A DNA stretch of 64,000 nucleotides. Source: JANQIO01 sp043513815. GTDB taxonomy: Bacteria > Pseudomonadota > Gammaproteobacteria > Pseudomonadales > Halieaceae. The notes under the pieces are model-generated. The model worked only from the letters and a program-made list of their open reading frames with translations. It ran no database searches and was not told the origin of the DNA. Within the stretch, counting starts at the first letter, position 1, and every line of letters starts with the position of its first letter. Shown here in pieces: positions 1-7,886 of the stretch. A program made the translations under genes and the position numbers. Location: assembly GCA_043513815.1 (NCBI GenBank), contig CP121313.1, positions 3,782,001-3,846,000 on the forward strand, in the 5' to 3' direction.

Positions 1-397
1 TGAAGACAGCCTGGCCTCACACCGCCCGGAGGACACCAACTGCCCCGACAACAGCTGGTACAACGAAGACGGCGCCCTGGAAGTGGAGACGGGCTACTGT
101 AACTACCTGTCTCTGGCCCAGCCGAGCCTCACGGATGTTGCCGCCGGCGACAGCCTGCACCTGGTGCTGTGGCATGGCGACCTGGTCTTCGATGCGCCGG
201 CCACCGCCCATGTGGCCGTGTCGATAGACGGAAAAATTGCCTGGGAAGACCAGGTCAGCATTCCGGGCGAGGCCGATATATTCGATGTGAAGTTCACGCT
301 GCCGTTCGATGCGCCGGCCGGCAGCAAGGTGGAATATCACCTGCACAATCACGGCTACAACACCTGGACCCTGCTGCAACTGGAGGTTGAACGATAA
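1..397 (+). CDS. C-terminal part of an unrecognised probable secreted protein (5' truncated)
   Basis: The frame is open from base 2 to a TAA at 395-397, so the start lies before the window. I do not recognise the family. The visible 131 residues have two early cysteines (in TNCPDNSW and GYCNYL), alternating hydrophobic stretches typical of a beta-sandwich, and a His-rich end (HLHNHGYNTW). The thioredoxin gene begins 2 nt after its stop, so it is probably the first visible gene of the TlpA/DUF4266/DUF3570/ApbE operon. The cysteines and the extracytoplasmic neighbours suggest a periplasmic or surface location (inference). A GTG at 83 is in frame but falls inside conserved-looking sequence and is not a likely start. 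Confidence 0.6.
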   Translation, partial: EDSLASHRPEDTNCPDNSWYNEDGALEVETGYCNYLSLAQPSLTDVAAGDSLHLVLWHGDLVFDAPATAHVAVSIDGKIAWEDQVSIPGEADIFDVKFTLPFDAPAGSKVEYHLHNHGYNTWTLLQLEVER

Positions 398-399
398 GG

Positions 400-912
400 A
401 TGCAAGTTTCGAGATGGATATTCTGCGTGGCGCTGCTTCAAGCCGCGGTAATGACACTTCCCGCCCGGGCAGAGACCATCCCGGTGGGCCAGCCGGCGCC
501 GGCAGTAGTGCTTCCCAGCCTCACTGAAGAGGGCAGGACCTACGACCTGACTGCACTGCGAGGCCAGGTGGTTTATGTGGATTTCTGGGCCTCCTGGTGC
601 GGGCCCTGCCGGGTGTCATTCCCGGTCATCGATGAGATCTACGGCGAACTCGGTAGCCGCGGCTTCCAGGTGCTGGCCATCAATGTCGACGAGTACTCCG
701 AAGATGCCATGGAATTCCTGGCAGAGCTGCCGGTGAGTTACCCGGTGGTGTGGGATGCGAAGGGTGTCACTCCGGCGAGCTTTGGCATTCTCGGTATGCC
801 TACCGGCTTCCTGATTGACCAGAAAGGCACGGTGGTCAAGGTTCACCAGGGCTTCCGCAAGAGCGACGCTGACTGGCTGCGGGCGGAAATCATCAAACTG
901 CTGGAGTCCTGA
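400..912 (+). CDS. TlpA-like periplasmic thioredoxin
   Basis: 170 aa. Residues 1-24 form a signal peptide ending in PARAE. A TlpA/AlkhpA-TSA-like fold follows, with the redox motif WCGPC (Cys67 and Cys70) and the cis-proline loop MPT near residues 133-135. Such proteins reduce disulfides or protect thiols in the periplasm. It lies between the truncated secreted protein and the DUF4266 lipoprotein, with gaps of 2 and 3 nt, so it is probably co-transcribed with them. The C-terminal Cys-Gly-Cys of the DUF4266 protein is an obvious candidate substrate (inference). The ATG at 400 is preceded by AAGGA. Confidence 0.88.
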   Translation: MQVSRWIFCVALLQAAVMTLPARAETIPVGQPAPAVVLPSLTEEGRTYDLTALRGQVVYVDFWASWCGPCRVSFPVIDEIYGELGSRGFQVLAINVDEYSEDAMEFLAELPVSYPVVWDAKGVTPASFGILGMPTGFLIDQKGTVVKVHQGFRKSDADWLRAEIIKLLES

Positions 913-915
913 CAA

Positions 916-1128
916 ATGCGCGCACTGATGATGATGCTGACAGTGACGGCCCTGGCCGGCTGCGCCGCAGAGCCCGTGCAGCCCTGGGAACGCGGCACGC
1001 TGGCAAAGAGTGAAATGCAGTGGACGCCAGATCCGCTGGAAGCCGTCCTGCGGGATCATATCTACTTCAGTAAAGAGGCATCGACCGGGGGCGGAGGCGC
1101 GGCCGGGGGCGGCTGCGGCTGCAACTGA
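916..1128 (+). CDS. DUF4266 lipoprotein with Gly-rich Cys-Gly-Cys tail
   Basis: 70 aa. The signal peptide ends in a lipobox (LAGC, acylated Cys16), so the mature product should be a lipoprotein of about 55 residues. A short conserved core contains PWERGTLAK and MQWTPDPLEA. The tail is a flexible glycine run ending in C67-G-C69-N70. The motif layout matches DUF4266, a family of unknown function commonly found beside DUF3570, a thioredoxin and an ApbE homologue. Its TGA overlaps the ATG of the DUF3570 gene by one base, so the two are translationally coupled. The tail could bind metal, form disulfides or be modified; nothing in the sequence decides among these. Confidence 0.85.
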   Translation: MRALMMMLTVTALAGCAAEPVQPWERGTLAKSEMQWTPDPLEAVLRDHIYFSKEASTGGGGAAGGGCGCN

Positions 1129-2282
1129 TGGCCGGCCGGGACACGCACCCCAGCCTCCTGGCGCTCACCTCCAGCGCACTTCTGCTGCCCGCTTACCAGC
1201 AGGCCAATGCCGATGCCCCACCCGACTACACCACGCTGGGCATGAGCTATTCAAAATACCAGGAAGACGACACCCAGGCCGGTCGCACCGTGGGCGGCGA
1301 ATCCATAGAGCGCTATGACATTGACGTGGCCCAGTTCTATCTGCTGGCGCCAGTCAGCGATGACTGGTCTGTCGCCCTGGATGTGCAGTGGGAAGACATG
1401 TCCGGCGCCTCCCCGTGGTTCGTGGGGCTCGACAACGGCGATGCGAAGGTTTTCATGAGCGGCGCCTCCATCGAAGACACCCGCACCACGGTCAGCGTTA
1501 ACACGCGCTACTACTACGACCGCGGCAATGCCGGCTTTACCTATACCCGCTCGGACGAAGACGATTACGAGTCCGACGCCATCGCCCTGGACGGCGCCTT
1601 CAACAGTGCCGACGGGCTGACGACCTGGTCGGCGGCCATCAGCGCCTCGTTCGATGATATTGAGCCCACCCAGGGAATGACGCCCACCAACACCCTGGAG
1701 GACAGCAAGGATGTCTACGGCGGCTACCTCGGCGTAAGCCGTATCATCAGCAAGCGTGCGATTCTGCGTTTCGGCCTCAGCTATACCTATCGCAACGGAT
1801 TCCTTACCGACCCCTACAAGCTGCAGGACCAGCGCCCGAACACCCGCAAGGAATGGGCACTCTCCAGCGGCTATCGCCAATACTTCACACAGCAGAATGC
1901 GGCATTGCATGTGGACTACCGTTACTTTGATGACGACTGGGGCATTGCCTCCCATACCGTGGATCTGGCCTGGTGGCAGAACATTGGCCGCAACACCCAG
2001 GTAGTCCCCTTCCTGCGCTACTACACCCAGGATGAGGCCGATTTTTTCTCCAACACGCCTGACTTCAGCGACCGCTATTTCGCCGACGACTACCGCCTGT
2101 CCGCCTTTGGCGGCATTACTACCGGCCTGCGGGTGCGCCATACCATCGGCAACTGGACGCTAAATGCCACCGGTGAGCGCTATACCACCAGCGAAGACTT
2201 CGGCCTGTTCAGTGGCGATGAATCCCCCGCCCTGGTGAAATACTGGCGCTACTCCGTCGGATTCAACTACAGCTTCAAGTAG
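1128..2282 (+). CDS. DUF3570 family probable outer-membrane beta-barrel protein
   Basis: 384 aa. The N terminus (TSSALLLPAYQQANADA) looks like a signal peptide cut near residue 29. The rest is rich in alternating aromatic/polar strands, tyrosines and Asp-rich loops, and ends in an aromatic strand closing FNYSFK, as expected of an outer-membrane barrel. It matches the DUF3570 pattern and context. It overlaps the DUF4266 stop (TGATG) and its own TAG shares one base with the GTG of apbE, so four genes are tightly coupled. A role as outer-membrane partner or export pore for the DUF4266 lipoprotein is inference from context. Confidence 0.82.
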   Translation: MAGRDTHPSLLALTSSALLLPAYQQANADAPPDYTTLGMSYSKYQEDDTQAGRTVGGESIERYDIDVAQFYLLAPVSDDWSVALDVQWEDMSGASPWFVGLDNGDAKVFMSGASIEDTRTTVSVNTRYYYDRGNAGFTYTRSDEDDYESDAIALDGAFNSADGLTTWSAAISASFDDIEPTQGMTPTNTLEDSKDVYGGYLGVSRIISKRAILRFGLSYTYRNGFLTDPYKLQDQRPNTRKEWALSSGYRQYFTQQNAALHVDYRYFDDDWGIASHTVDLAWWQNIGRNTQVVPFLRYYTQDEADFFSNTPDFSDRYFADDYRLSAFGGITTGLRVRHTIGNWTLNATGERYTTSEDFGLFSGDESPALVKYWRYSVGFNYSFK

Positions 2283-3184
2283 TGGACGAGCTGGAGCACC
2301 GCTTCACCGCCATGGCAGGGCCGTGCCGGTTCAGGCTCTACGGTGACGCGGATAGTCTGGACGCAGCCGCTGCAGCCGCCGAGGCGGAAGTGCGCCGCCT
2401 GGAAGCTCGCTACAGCCGTTACCGGGAAGACTCTCTCACCAGCCAGATAAACCGCGCCGCCGGCAGCGGTCACGCCATCCCCATCGATCCCGAAACCGCC
2501 GGCCTGCTGCAGTACGCCGAAACCGCCTGGCGGGAGAGCGAGGGCCTGTTCGACCTCACCTCCGGCATTCTCCGACAGGCATGGGATTTCAGGTCGGGCA
2601 AACTGCCCGAGCCGGCAGCGGTGGAAGCTCTGCTGCCCCGGGTCGGTTGGGACAAGCTGCGCTGGAACCCAGATGCCATCGAGCTCACCGAACCCGGCAT
2701 GGAAATCGATTTCGGGGGCTGCGTGAAGGAATACGCCTGTGACAGCGCGCTTGCCGTCCTGCGCCAGGCCAACGTCGAGGCGGCACTGGTGGACCTGGCC
2801 GGGGATATGGCAGTACTGGGCAGCCCACCCGGGGAACAGGGCTGGTCTATCGCTATTCGCCACCCCAGGCAGCAGGAGCAGGCCATTGCCCAGCTTACGC
2901 TTCCCGCAGGTGCACTGGCTTCCAGCGGCGACTACGCACGCAGTATCAACATCGATGGGCACCACTACGGGCACATTCTCGACCCCCGGACTGGCTGGCC
3001 GGTCGCTGGCCTGTTGGCGGTCAGTGTCATTGCCGGACAGTGTCTGGTGGCGGGCAGCACCGCCACGATAGCCATGCTCAAGCCCGCCGAAGAAGCCCTG
3101 GCATGGCTGGCAGACCTGGGGCTACCCTGGTTCGCGGTGGACGCCGACCTGGAATGCCATGGCAGCATCGCCACGCCGGGCTAG
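2282..3184 (+). CDS. apbE: ApbE-like FAD:protein FMN transferase
   Basis: 300 aa, GTG start overlapping the DUF3570 stop by one base. ApbE enzymes attach FMN from FAD to Thr/Ser of extracytoplasmic redox proteins. Visible family signatures are AMAGPCRFRLYG near the N terminus, the DFGGCVKEYACD block (usual form DLGGIAKGYAVD) with its lysine, and HILDPRTGWPV. Two oddities: no signal peptide or lipobox is visible, and the Mg-binding block usually read as ADALATA appears as AGSTATI, so the usual Asp is absent. It may belong to a divergent subfamily or have altered activity. Its clustering with thioredoxin/DUF4266/DUF3570 genes is a recurring arrangement. Confidence 0.85.
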   Translation: MDELEHRFTAMAGPCRFRLYGDADSLDAAAAAAEAEVRRLEARYSRYREDSLTSQINRAAGSGHAIPIDPETAGLLQYAETAWRESEGLFDLTSGILRQAWDFRSGKLPEPAAVEALLPRVGWDKLRWNPDAIELTEPGMEIDFGGCVKEYACDSALAVLRQANVEAALVDLAGDMAVLGSPPGEQGWSIAIRHPRQQEQAIAQLTLPAGALASSGDYARSINIDGHHYGHILDPRTGWPVAGLLAVSVIAGQCLVAGSTATIAMLKPAEEALAWLADLGLPWFAVDADLECHGSIATPG

Positions 3185-3185
3185 G

Positions 3186-3191
3186 TATACT
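3186..3191 (+). promoter_or_regulatory. -10 element for a likely leaderless transcript
   Basis: TATACT followed by GCGCGCCC and the ATG at 3200. Only 8 nt separate the hexamer from the start codon, so transcription should begin at or next to the ATG. The same TACT-GCGCGCC-ATG layout precedes smpB. No clear -35 box is visible. Confidence 0.5.
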
Positions 3192-3199
3192 GCGCGCCC

Positions 3200-3913
3200 A
3201 TGAAGTTACTGTTGATGCAAATCCGTCACCTGCCCTCGGTGCGCGAGGAAGAGACGCAAAGTTTCCTGCGCTACTGTGGCCTGGGCGAGCACGAAATGGA
3301 CGTGCTCAACGTCTTCGACACGCCTGTGTTCGGCCCCGAGGTGCTGCAGGGTTATGACGCCCTGCTGGTGGGCGGTGCCAGCGAGGCCAGCGTGCTGGAG
3401 CCCGAGACCTACACCGCAGTGCCCTATTGCATCGACCTGCTGAAACACACACTGGACAGTGAGCTGCCCGTATTTGCCTCCTGCTTTGGCTTCCAGCTCG
3501 CGGTCCTGGCGCTGGGCGGTGAGATCATTCGCGACGAGAAAGACTTCGAGATGGGCAGCATACCTATTTTCCTGCGGCCTGCCGCGGCACAAGACCTGCT
3601 GATGCATGACACCCCGGATGGCTTTCACGCCATTGCCGTGCACCGGGAACGCTCCCTGGACTGTCCGGCCGGGGCCACGGAGCTCGCCTACACTGACCAG
3701 TGCAGCCATGGCTTCAAGGTCGATGGGCGTCCGTTCTGGGCCTTTCAGTTTCACCCCGAAGTGGACAAGGCGGTGCTGATTTCCAGACTGACCACCTACA
3801 AGGCGGCCTATACCGAGGGCGACGACCACCTTCAGCATGTGCTGGACACTGCCGTGGAGACACCGGAGTCCAACGCCCTGATGCGGAAATTCGTGGACCG
3901 GGTGCTGGGCTAG
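3200..3913 (+). CDS. class I glutamine amidotransferase-like protein
   Basis: 237 aa. The fold is the triad glutaminase: nucleophile Cys95 in ASCFGFQLA and the FHPEVD motif with His185 and Glu187. It resembles stand-alone GMP-synthase-type amidotransferase proteins that release ammonia from glutamine or hydrolyse gamma-glutamyl bonds. The partner synthetase is not adjacent, so the substrate is unknown. The next gene downstream converges on it only 5 nt after the stop. The ATG at 3200 sits 8 nt after a TATACT -10 element with no Shine-Dalgarno sequence, which suggests a leaderless mRNA. Confidence 0.82.
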   Translation: MKLLLMQIRHLPSVREEETQSFLRYCGLGEHEMDVLNVFDTPVFGPEVLQGYDALLVGGASEASVLEPETYTAVPYCIDLLKHTLDSELPVFASCFGFQLAVLALGGEIIRDEKDFEMGSIPIFLRPAAAQDLLMHDTPDGFHAIAVHRERSLDCPAGATELAYTDQCSHGFKVDGRPFWAFQFHPEVDKAVLISRLTTYKAAYTEGDDHLQHVLDTAVETPESNALMRKFVDRVLG

Positions 3914-3918
3914 CCCGG

Positions 3919-4677
3919 CTATTCCCCCTTGAACTGCGGCGCGCGCTTCTCGCGCTGGGCCAGGAACCCCTCCTGCAGATCATCCGACTCGGCACAGCGC
4001 CTGGACAACTCCATGGCGCGTGCCATATCGATGCCGCCAGCGGCGGACTGCTGCAGGATCTCTTTCATGGCCTGCACCGCCAACGGTGCCAGGCCGGCAA
4101 TACGATTCGCCATTTCGTCGGCGTGGGTAGCAAGCACTTCAGGCGCCACCAGATGATCAAGGAAACCCATGGCCAGCATCGAATCGGCGTCGAACTCTTC
4201 AGCTGCCACCAGCAGGCGCTTGGCCAGGTTGACCCCTAATCGTTCTACAAAACGATTGATGCCGCTCAGCGGATAGCACAGGCCAATCTGTGCCGCCGGC
4301 ACCCGCAGCCGGGAGCCGAATACACCGACGCGAAAATCACAGCTCAGCGCCAACTCCACCCCACCGCCAAACACGTTGCCGTTCAGCGCACAGAGGGTGG
4401 GCACCCGCAGCGCCGCCAGCCGGTCAGTGGTCTGCTGAAAAAAATCGCCGCTGATCTTGCCCGCACCCAGTTCGTTCAAGGCCGCCCCGGCGCAAAAGGT
4501 CTTGTCGCCGACACCAGTCACCACCAGTACGCGTAGTGTGGGGTCGGCCTCAATGGTCTCCAGGTGCTTTTGAATGGCGGTCAGTTCGTCACCACCCAGG
4601 GCGTTGTGGCGCTCGGGCTTGTTGAGCGTGAGGCGGGCCACATGGCCGTCGGTATCAAACAGGATTGTTGAAGTCAT
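3919..4677 (-). CDS. enoyl-CoA hydratase/isomerase (crotonase) family protein
   Basis: 252 aa. The crotonase fold is shown by LNKPERHNAL, the oxyanion-hole segment FCAGAALNEL and the block GNVFGGGVELALSCDFRV with the first catalytic-type Glu. The second usual Glu (normally in a PE-x-x-LG segment) is replaced: this protein reads VPAAQIGLCYP. It may therefore catalyse a reaction other than plain hydration, for example isomerisation or thioester chemistry (inference). The start at 4677 gives MTSTILF; upstream in-frame sequence overlaps the divergent methyltransferase leader and is not protein-like. It is divergent from the methyltransferase gene and convergent with the amidotransferase. Confidence 0.85.
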   Translation of the reverse strand: MTSTILFDTDGHVARLTLNKPERHNALGGDELTAIQKHLETIEADPTLRVLVVTGVGDKTFCAGAALNELGAGKISGDFFQQTTDRLAALRVPTLCALNGNVFGGGVELALSCDFRVGVFGSRLRVPAAQIGLCYPLSGINRFVERLGVNLAKRLLVAAEEFDADSMLAMGFLDHLVAPEVLATHADEMANRIAGLAPLAVQAMKEILQQSAAGGIDMARAMELSRRCAESDDLQEGFLAQREKRAPQFKGE

Positions 4678-4776
4678 GGCGCCAAAGCATAGGCGATTGG
4701 CTGCCAGGATTCGAGCCGCGTGCTTGAGTTGCGGGCTGGCTGTGGCACCATTGCCGCTTTGCAAGACATCGACCCC

Positions 4777-6006
4777 ATGAGCAACCACCGCCCTTACCAC
4801 AAGACCGCCTGTCCCGCCTGCACTCACCACGTTGCCGTAGACTTCTTCGGCGGCGGCACACAGCCGCTGGCGACGCTCGGATGGCCTGCGAGTGCTGAGG
4901 AAGCCATGGGCATGGCCCGCTTACCGCTGGATTTTGTACGCTGCGTCGACTGCGGGCACGTCTTCAATACGGCGTTTGACTACCAACAGGTACCCTACAG
5001 TCGCAAACCCAACCTGATGTTCAACGCCGGCAAGATCTGGGCCGGTTTCCTCGCGGATGTGCAGCACAAGCTGCTGGCCAGGCTTCCTGAGCGCCCTGTC
5101 ATAGTCGAGATCGGCTACGGTGACGGCGGCTTCATCAGCGCCCTGGCCAAACTGGCGCCAGGCGGCAGGTTCGTCGGTTTCGACCCCCACGGCGCTGAAG
5201 TTGATGGTGGTCCGGTGGAGACGCGCAAGGAGATGTTTGATCCGGCGCTACATCTGGCCGAATTGAAACCAGACCTGCTGATAAGCCGACACGTGCTCGA
5301 ACACCTCCACAACCCCCTCGGTTTCCTGCAGGAAATCTCATTCTCAGCGACCCTGGAGCGCCGCGCTCCGCTGGCATACTTTGAAGTTCCCTGCATCGAC
5401 AATGCCATGGAAAGCCAACGGACCGTGGATTTCTACTACGAACACAGCTCGCAGTTCACCACCTCATCTTTCAGCAAGATGCTGGAGCGAGCAGGGGTCG
5501 AGGTCCTCGAGATGGACCACGGCTATGACGGAGAAGTGGTATTCGGCCTTGTCAGGATTGGCGATATTGCCCACCACCAGGAATATGCAAAGCTGGCCGG
5601 TGAATTCAGCGCCGCCGCGAATCTCGCGGTCGACACCATCGCCTCGCAACTGGCGGCACTGCACGACAGCGGGCAGCGCATCGCCGTCTGGGGAGGCACC
5701 GGGAAATCCGCGGCCTTCATGTGCCGATACGGCATGGATGCAGCGCGCTTCCCCCTCGTTGTAGATTCCGACCCACAGAAAACCGACACCTTTGTCCCGG
5801 GTACCGGGCAGCGCATTCATTTCCGGGACTACCTGCTGGACGACCCGGTAGACGTTCTTGTCATTCCCCCACAGTGGCGGGCGGCTGACATCCTCGCGGA
5901 AATGAAGGCGTGTGGCATAAGCGTTAAGCAGATACTCATTGAACACCGTGGCAGGCTGGTGGATTTCCTTGAGGATAAGCACATCTACGCAGTGGACGGC
6001 CAGTGA
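4777..6006 (+). CDS. SAM-dependent C-methyltransferase with zinc-binding N terminus
   Basis: 409 aa. The N-terminal zinc-binding domain has paired cysteines C12/C15 (CPAC) and C56/C59 (CVDC). A Rossmann methyltransferase core follows with the SAM loop VEIGYGDGGF near residue 110 and ISRHVLEHL. The C-terminal domain carries a GGTGKSAAF nucleotide-binding-like loop. This Methyltransf_13/23/14 order is that of sugar C-methyltransferases and related enzymes. The start at ATG 4777 gives MSNHRPYHK. Its TGA overlaps the GTG of the next gene by 4 nt, so it is coupled to the TPR glycosyltransferase, suggesting that both act on one glycan or glycoconjugate (inference). Confidence 0.85.
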   Translation: MSNHRPYHKTACPACTHHVAVDFFGGGTQPLATLGWPASAEEAMGMARLPLDFVRCVDCGHVFNTAFDYQQVPYSRKPNLMFNAGKIWAGFLADVQHKLLARLPERPVIVEIGYGDGGFISALAKLAPGGRFVGFDPHGAEVDGGPVETRKEMFDPALHLAELKPDLLISRHVLEHLHNPLGFLQEISFSATLERRAPLAYFEVPCIDNAMESQRTVDFYYEHSSQFTTSSFSKMLERAGVEVLEMDHGYDGEVVFGLVRIGDIAHHQEYAKLAGEFSAAANLAVDTIASQLAALHDSGQRIAVWGGTGKSAAFMCRYGMDAARFPLVVDSDPQKTDTFVPGTGQRIHFRDYLLDDPVDVLVIPPQWRAADILAEMKACGISVKQILIEHRGRLVDFLEDKHIYAVDGQ

Positions 6007-7886
6007 ACCAGCAGGATGTCGCCCAGCTTACCGCCCTGTTCAACGCGGGCCGCTTCAGCGAGGCCCTGAACGCCGCCGAGCAGCTGCGCCAGCGACACCC
6101 CAGGTCCCCTTTCCTTTACAACATACTGGGAGCCGTGCATTCGCGGCTTGGCAATCCCAAGGCTGCAGCGGGTTTTTTTGGGGTCGCCGTACAGCTCAAA
6201 CCTGATTATGCCGAAGCACTGACCAACCTCGGCGCCAGCCAGGCGCAAGTGGGGCAACTTGAGGCGGCGGTCGCCAGTCACCAGCGGGCGCTCGCGCTGG
6301 ACCCAGGGTCGGCAACCGCTCATCACAACCTGGGCAGTGCTTTTGCAGGCCTGCGCCATTTTGACAAAGCCAGCCAGTGTTTCCGCCGCGCCATTCTCGC
6401 CCGGCCAGACTTTTTCCAGGCACACCTGAACCTGGGGAATGCGCTGCGCGAGGACGGGCAACTGGAGCAAGCGCTGACAGCACTCGACGGGGCGCTGTCG
6501 ATAAAGCCGGACCACGCTGAAGTGCACTATGCCAAAGGGCAGGTTGAGCGGGCCAAGGGAGACTTCGATGCGGCCACCGTGTGCCTGGAGCGCGCACTGG
6601 AGCTTAAACCCGACTATACCGAGGCGCTGTCCAGCCTGATATTTACCGAGGGCTACCTGGGTTCAAAGACGCCTGCTGAACTGCGTTCCCGCGCCGAGCA
6701 ATTCGGCACACTTGCGCAGAGGTCCAGCCAAAAGTTTGCGGCTGAACTGAAAGCGGATGGTGAGCTTGAGCGTATCGGCTTCATCTCTGCGGATTGGGGC
6801 CTGCATCCCGTCGGGCATTTTACGCTGGCTTTCCTGACCGCACTGCTTCCCGTACTTGCCGCCGAAGGCATACGAGTGGCGTTGTATTCCAACCGCAGCG
6901 AGGGGCATCACGATTCCCTGACACAAAAGTTCAAGGAACTTGGCTGCGACTGGCACGATGTCAAACAGCTGTCAGATGAGGCACTGGCGTCGCGGATACG
7001 GGAAGACGGCACCCAGGTGCTGGTAGACCTGTCGGGCCACACAGGCGATCACCGGCTGGAGGCCATGGCGGCGCGCTGTGCGCCCGTGCAAGCCACCTGG
7101 CTGGGCTATTTCGCAACCACGGGCTTGCCCGCTATGGACTTCATTATTGGAGACCAGCACGTGTGCCCGGCAGAGGAAGAACATCACTTCGTCGAACAGG
7201 TGCAAAGGCTTCCACACAGCTATCTGTGTTTTACACCACCCACACTCGACCTCGAGGTCAGTGAGCTGCCGGCGATTGAGCGGGGTCACCTGACCTTTGG
7301 CTGTTTAAACAACTTGTCGAAAATGGGCGCCGAAGTGGTGTCGCTCTGGGCGAGCGTTCTCAACGCCGTCCCGGGGTCGCGCCTGCTACTGAAGTCACCG
7401 CAGCTCGACGAGAGGACCATCGCCGACGGGGTGAGAGCGCAGTACAGCAAGCTCGGCGTAGACCCTGCCCGGCTCGACCTGCGGGGCAGCTCGGACCGCA
7501 AGGAACACCTGGCGACATACCGGGAAATCGATATCGCCCTGGACCCCTTCCCCTATCCGGGCGGCACCACCAGCTGCGAGGCTTACTGGATGGGCGTGCC
7601 CGTATTGGGCCTTAAGGGGCATCACTTTCTGTCTCACGTCGGTGAGAGTATCGCCGTTACCGCAGGTCTCGCGGGCTGGATAGCCGACGATAGAGAGGAC
7701 TATCTAGCAAAAGCGGTAGACGCGTCCTCCGAACTTTCGACGCTACAAAAACTACGAGCCGGCTTGAGAGGTCAGTTGCTGGAGAGCCCGCTGTGCGACG
7801 CCGAACAATTTGCCCGTGACTTCCTTATGGCAGCACAAGACATGTGGGCCGCGAGGCGCACTTCACAAATCGAGATCAGGCAATGA
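6003..7886 (+). CDS. TPR / O-linked GlcNAc transferase-like (GT41) protein
   Basis: 627 aa, GTG start overlapping the methyltransferase stop. Residues 1-220 are about six tetratricopeptide repeats (blocks such as AHHNLGSAFAGL and AHLNLGNALRE). From about residue 250 it matches the SPINDLY/OGT-type GT41 catalytic region: GFISADWGLHPVGHF, DLSGHTGDHRLE, PVQATWLGYFATTGL, TFGCLNNLSKMG and PFPYPGGTTSCEAYWMGVP. Bacterial members glycosylate proteins or small acceptors with nucleotide sugars in the cytoplasm. The coupled methyltransferase suggests a modified sugar. No flagellin or adhesin gene is nearby to indicate the acceptor. Confidence 0.9.
   Translation: MNQQDVAQLTALFNAGRFSEALNAAEQLRQRHPRSPFLYNILGAVHSRLGNPKAAAGFFGVAVQLKPDYAEALTNLGASQAQVGQLEAAVASHQRALALDPGSATAHHNLGSAFAGLRHFDKASQCFRRAILARPDFFQAHLNLGNALREDGQLEQALTALDGALSIKPDHAEVHYAKGQVERAKGDFDAATVCLERALELKPDYTEALSSLIFTEGYLGSKTPAELRSRAEQFGTLAQRSSQKFAAELKADGELERIGFISADWGLHPVGHFTLAFLTALLPVLAAEGIRVALYSNRSEGHHDSLTQKFKELGCDWHDVKQLSDEALASRIREDGTQVLVDLSGHTGDHRLEAMAARCAPVQATWLGYFATTGLPAMDFIIGDQHVCPAEEEHHFVEQVQRLPHSYLCFTPPTLDLEVSELPAIERGHLTFGCLNNLSKMGAEVVSLWASVLNAVPGSRLLLKSPQLDERTIADGVRAQYSKLGVDPARLDLRGSSDRKEHLATYREIDIALDPFPYPGGTTSCEAYWMGVPVLGLKGHHFLSHVGESIAVTAGLAGWIADDREDYLAKAVDASSELSTLQKLRAGLRGQLLESPLCDAEQFARDFLMAAQDMWAARRTSQIEIRQ

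Noticed and set aside
1251..2141. 296-codon minus-strand frame
   Set aside because: Antisense to DUF3570, which is in a tightly coupled operon on the plus strand.
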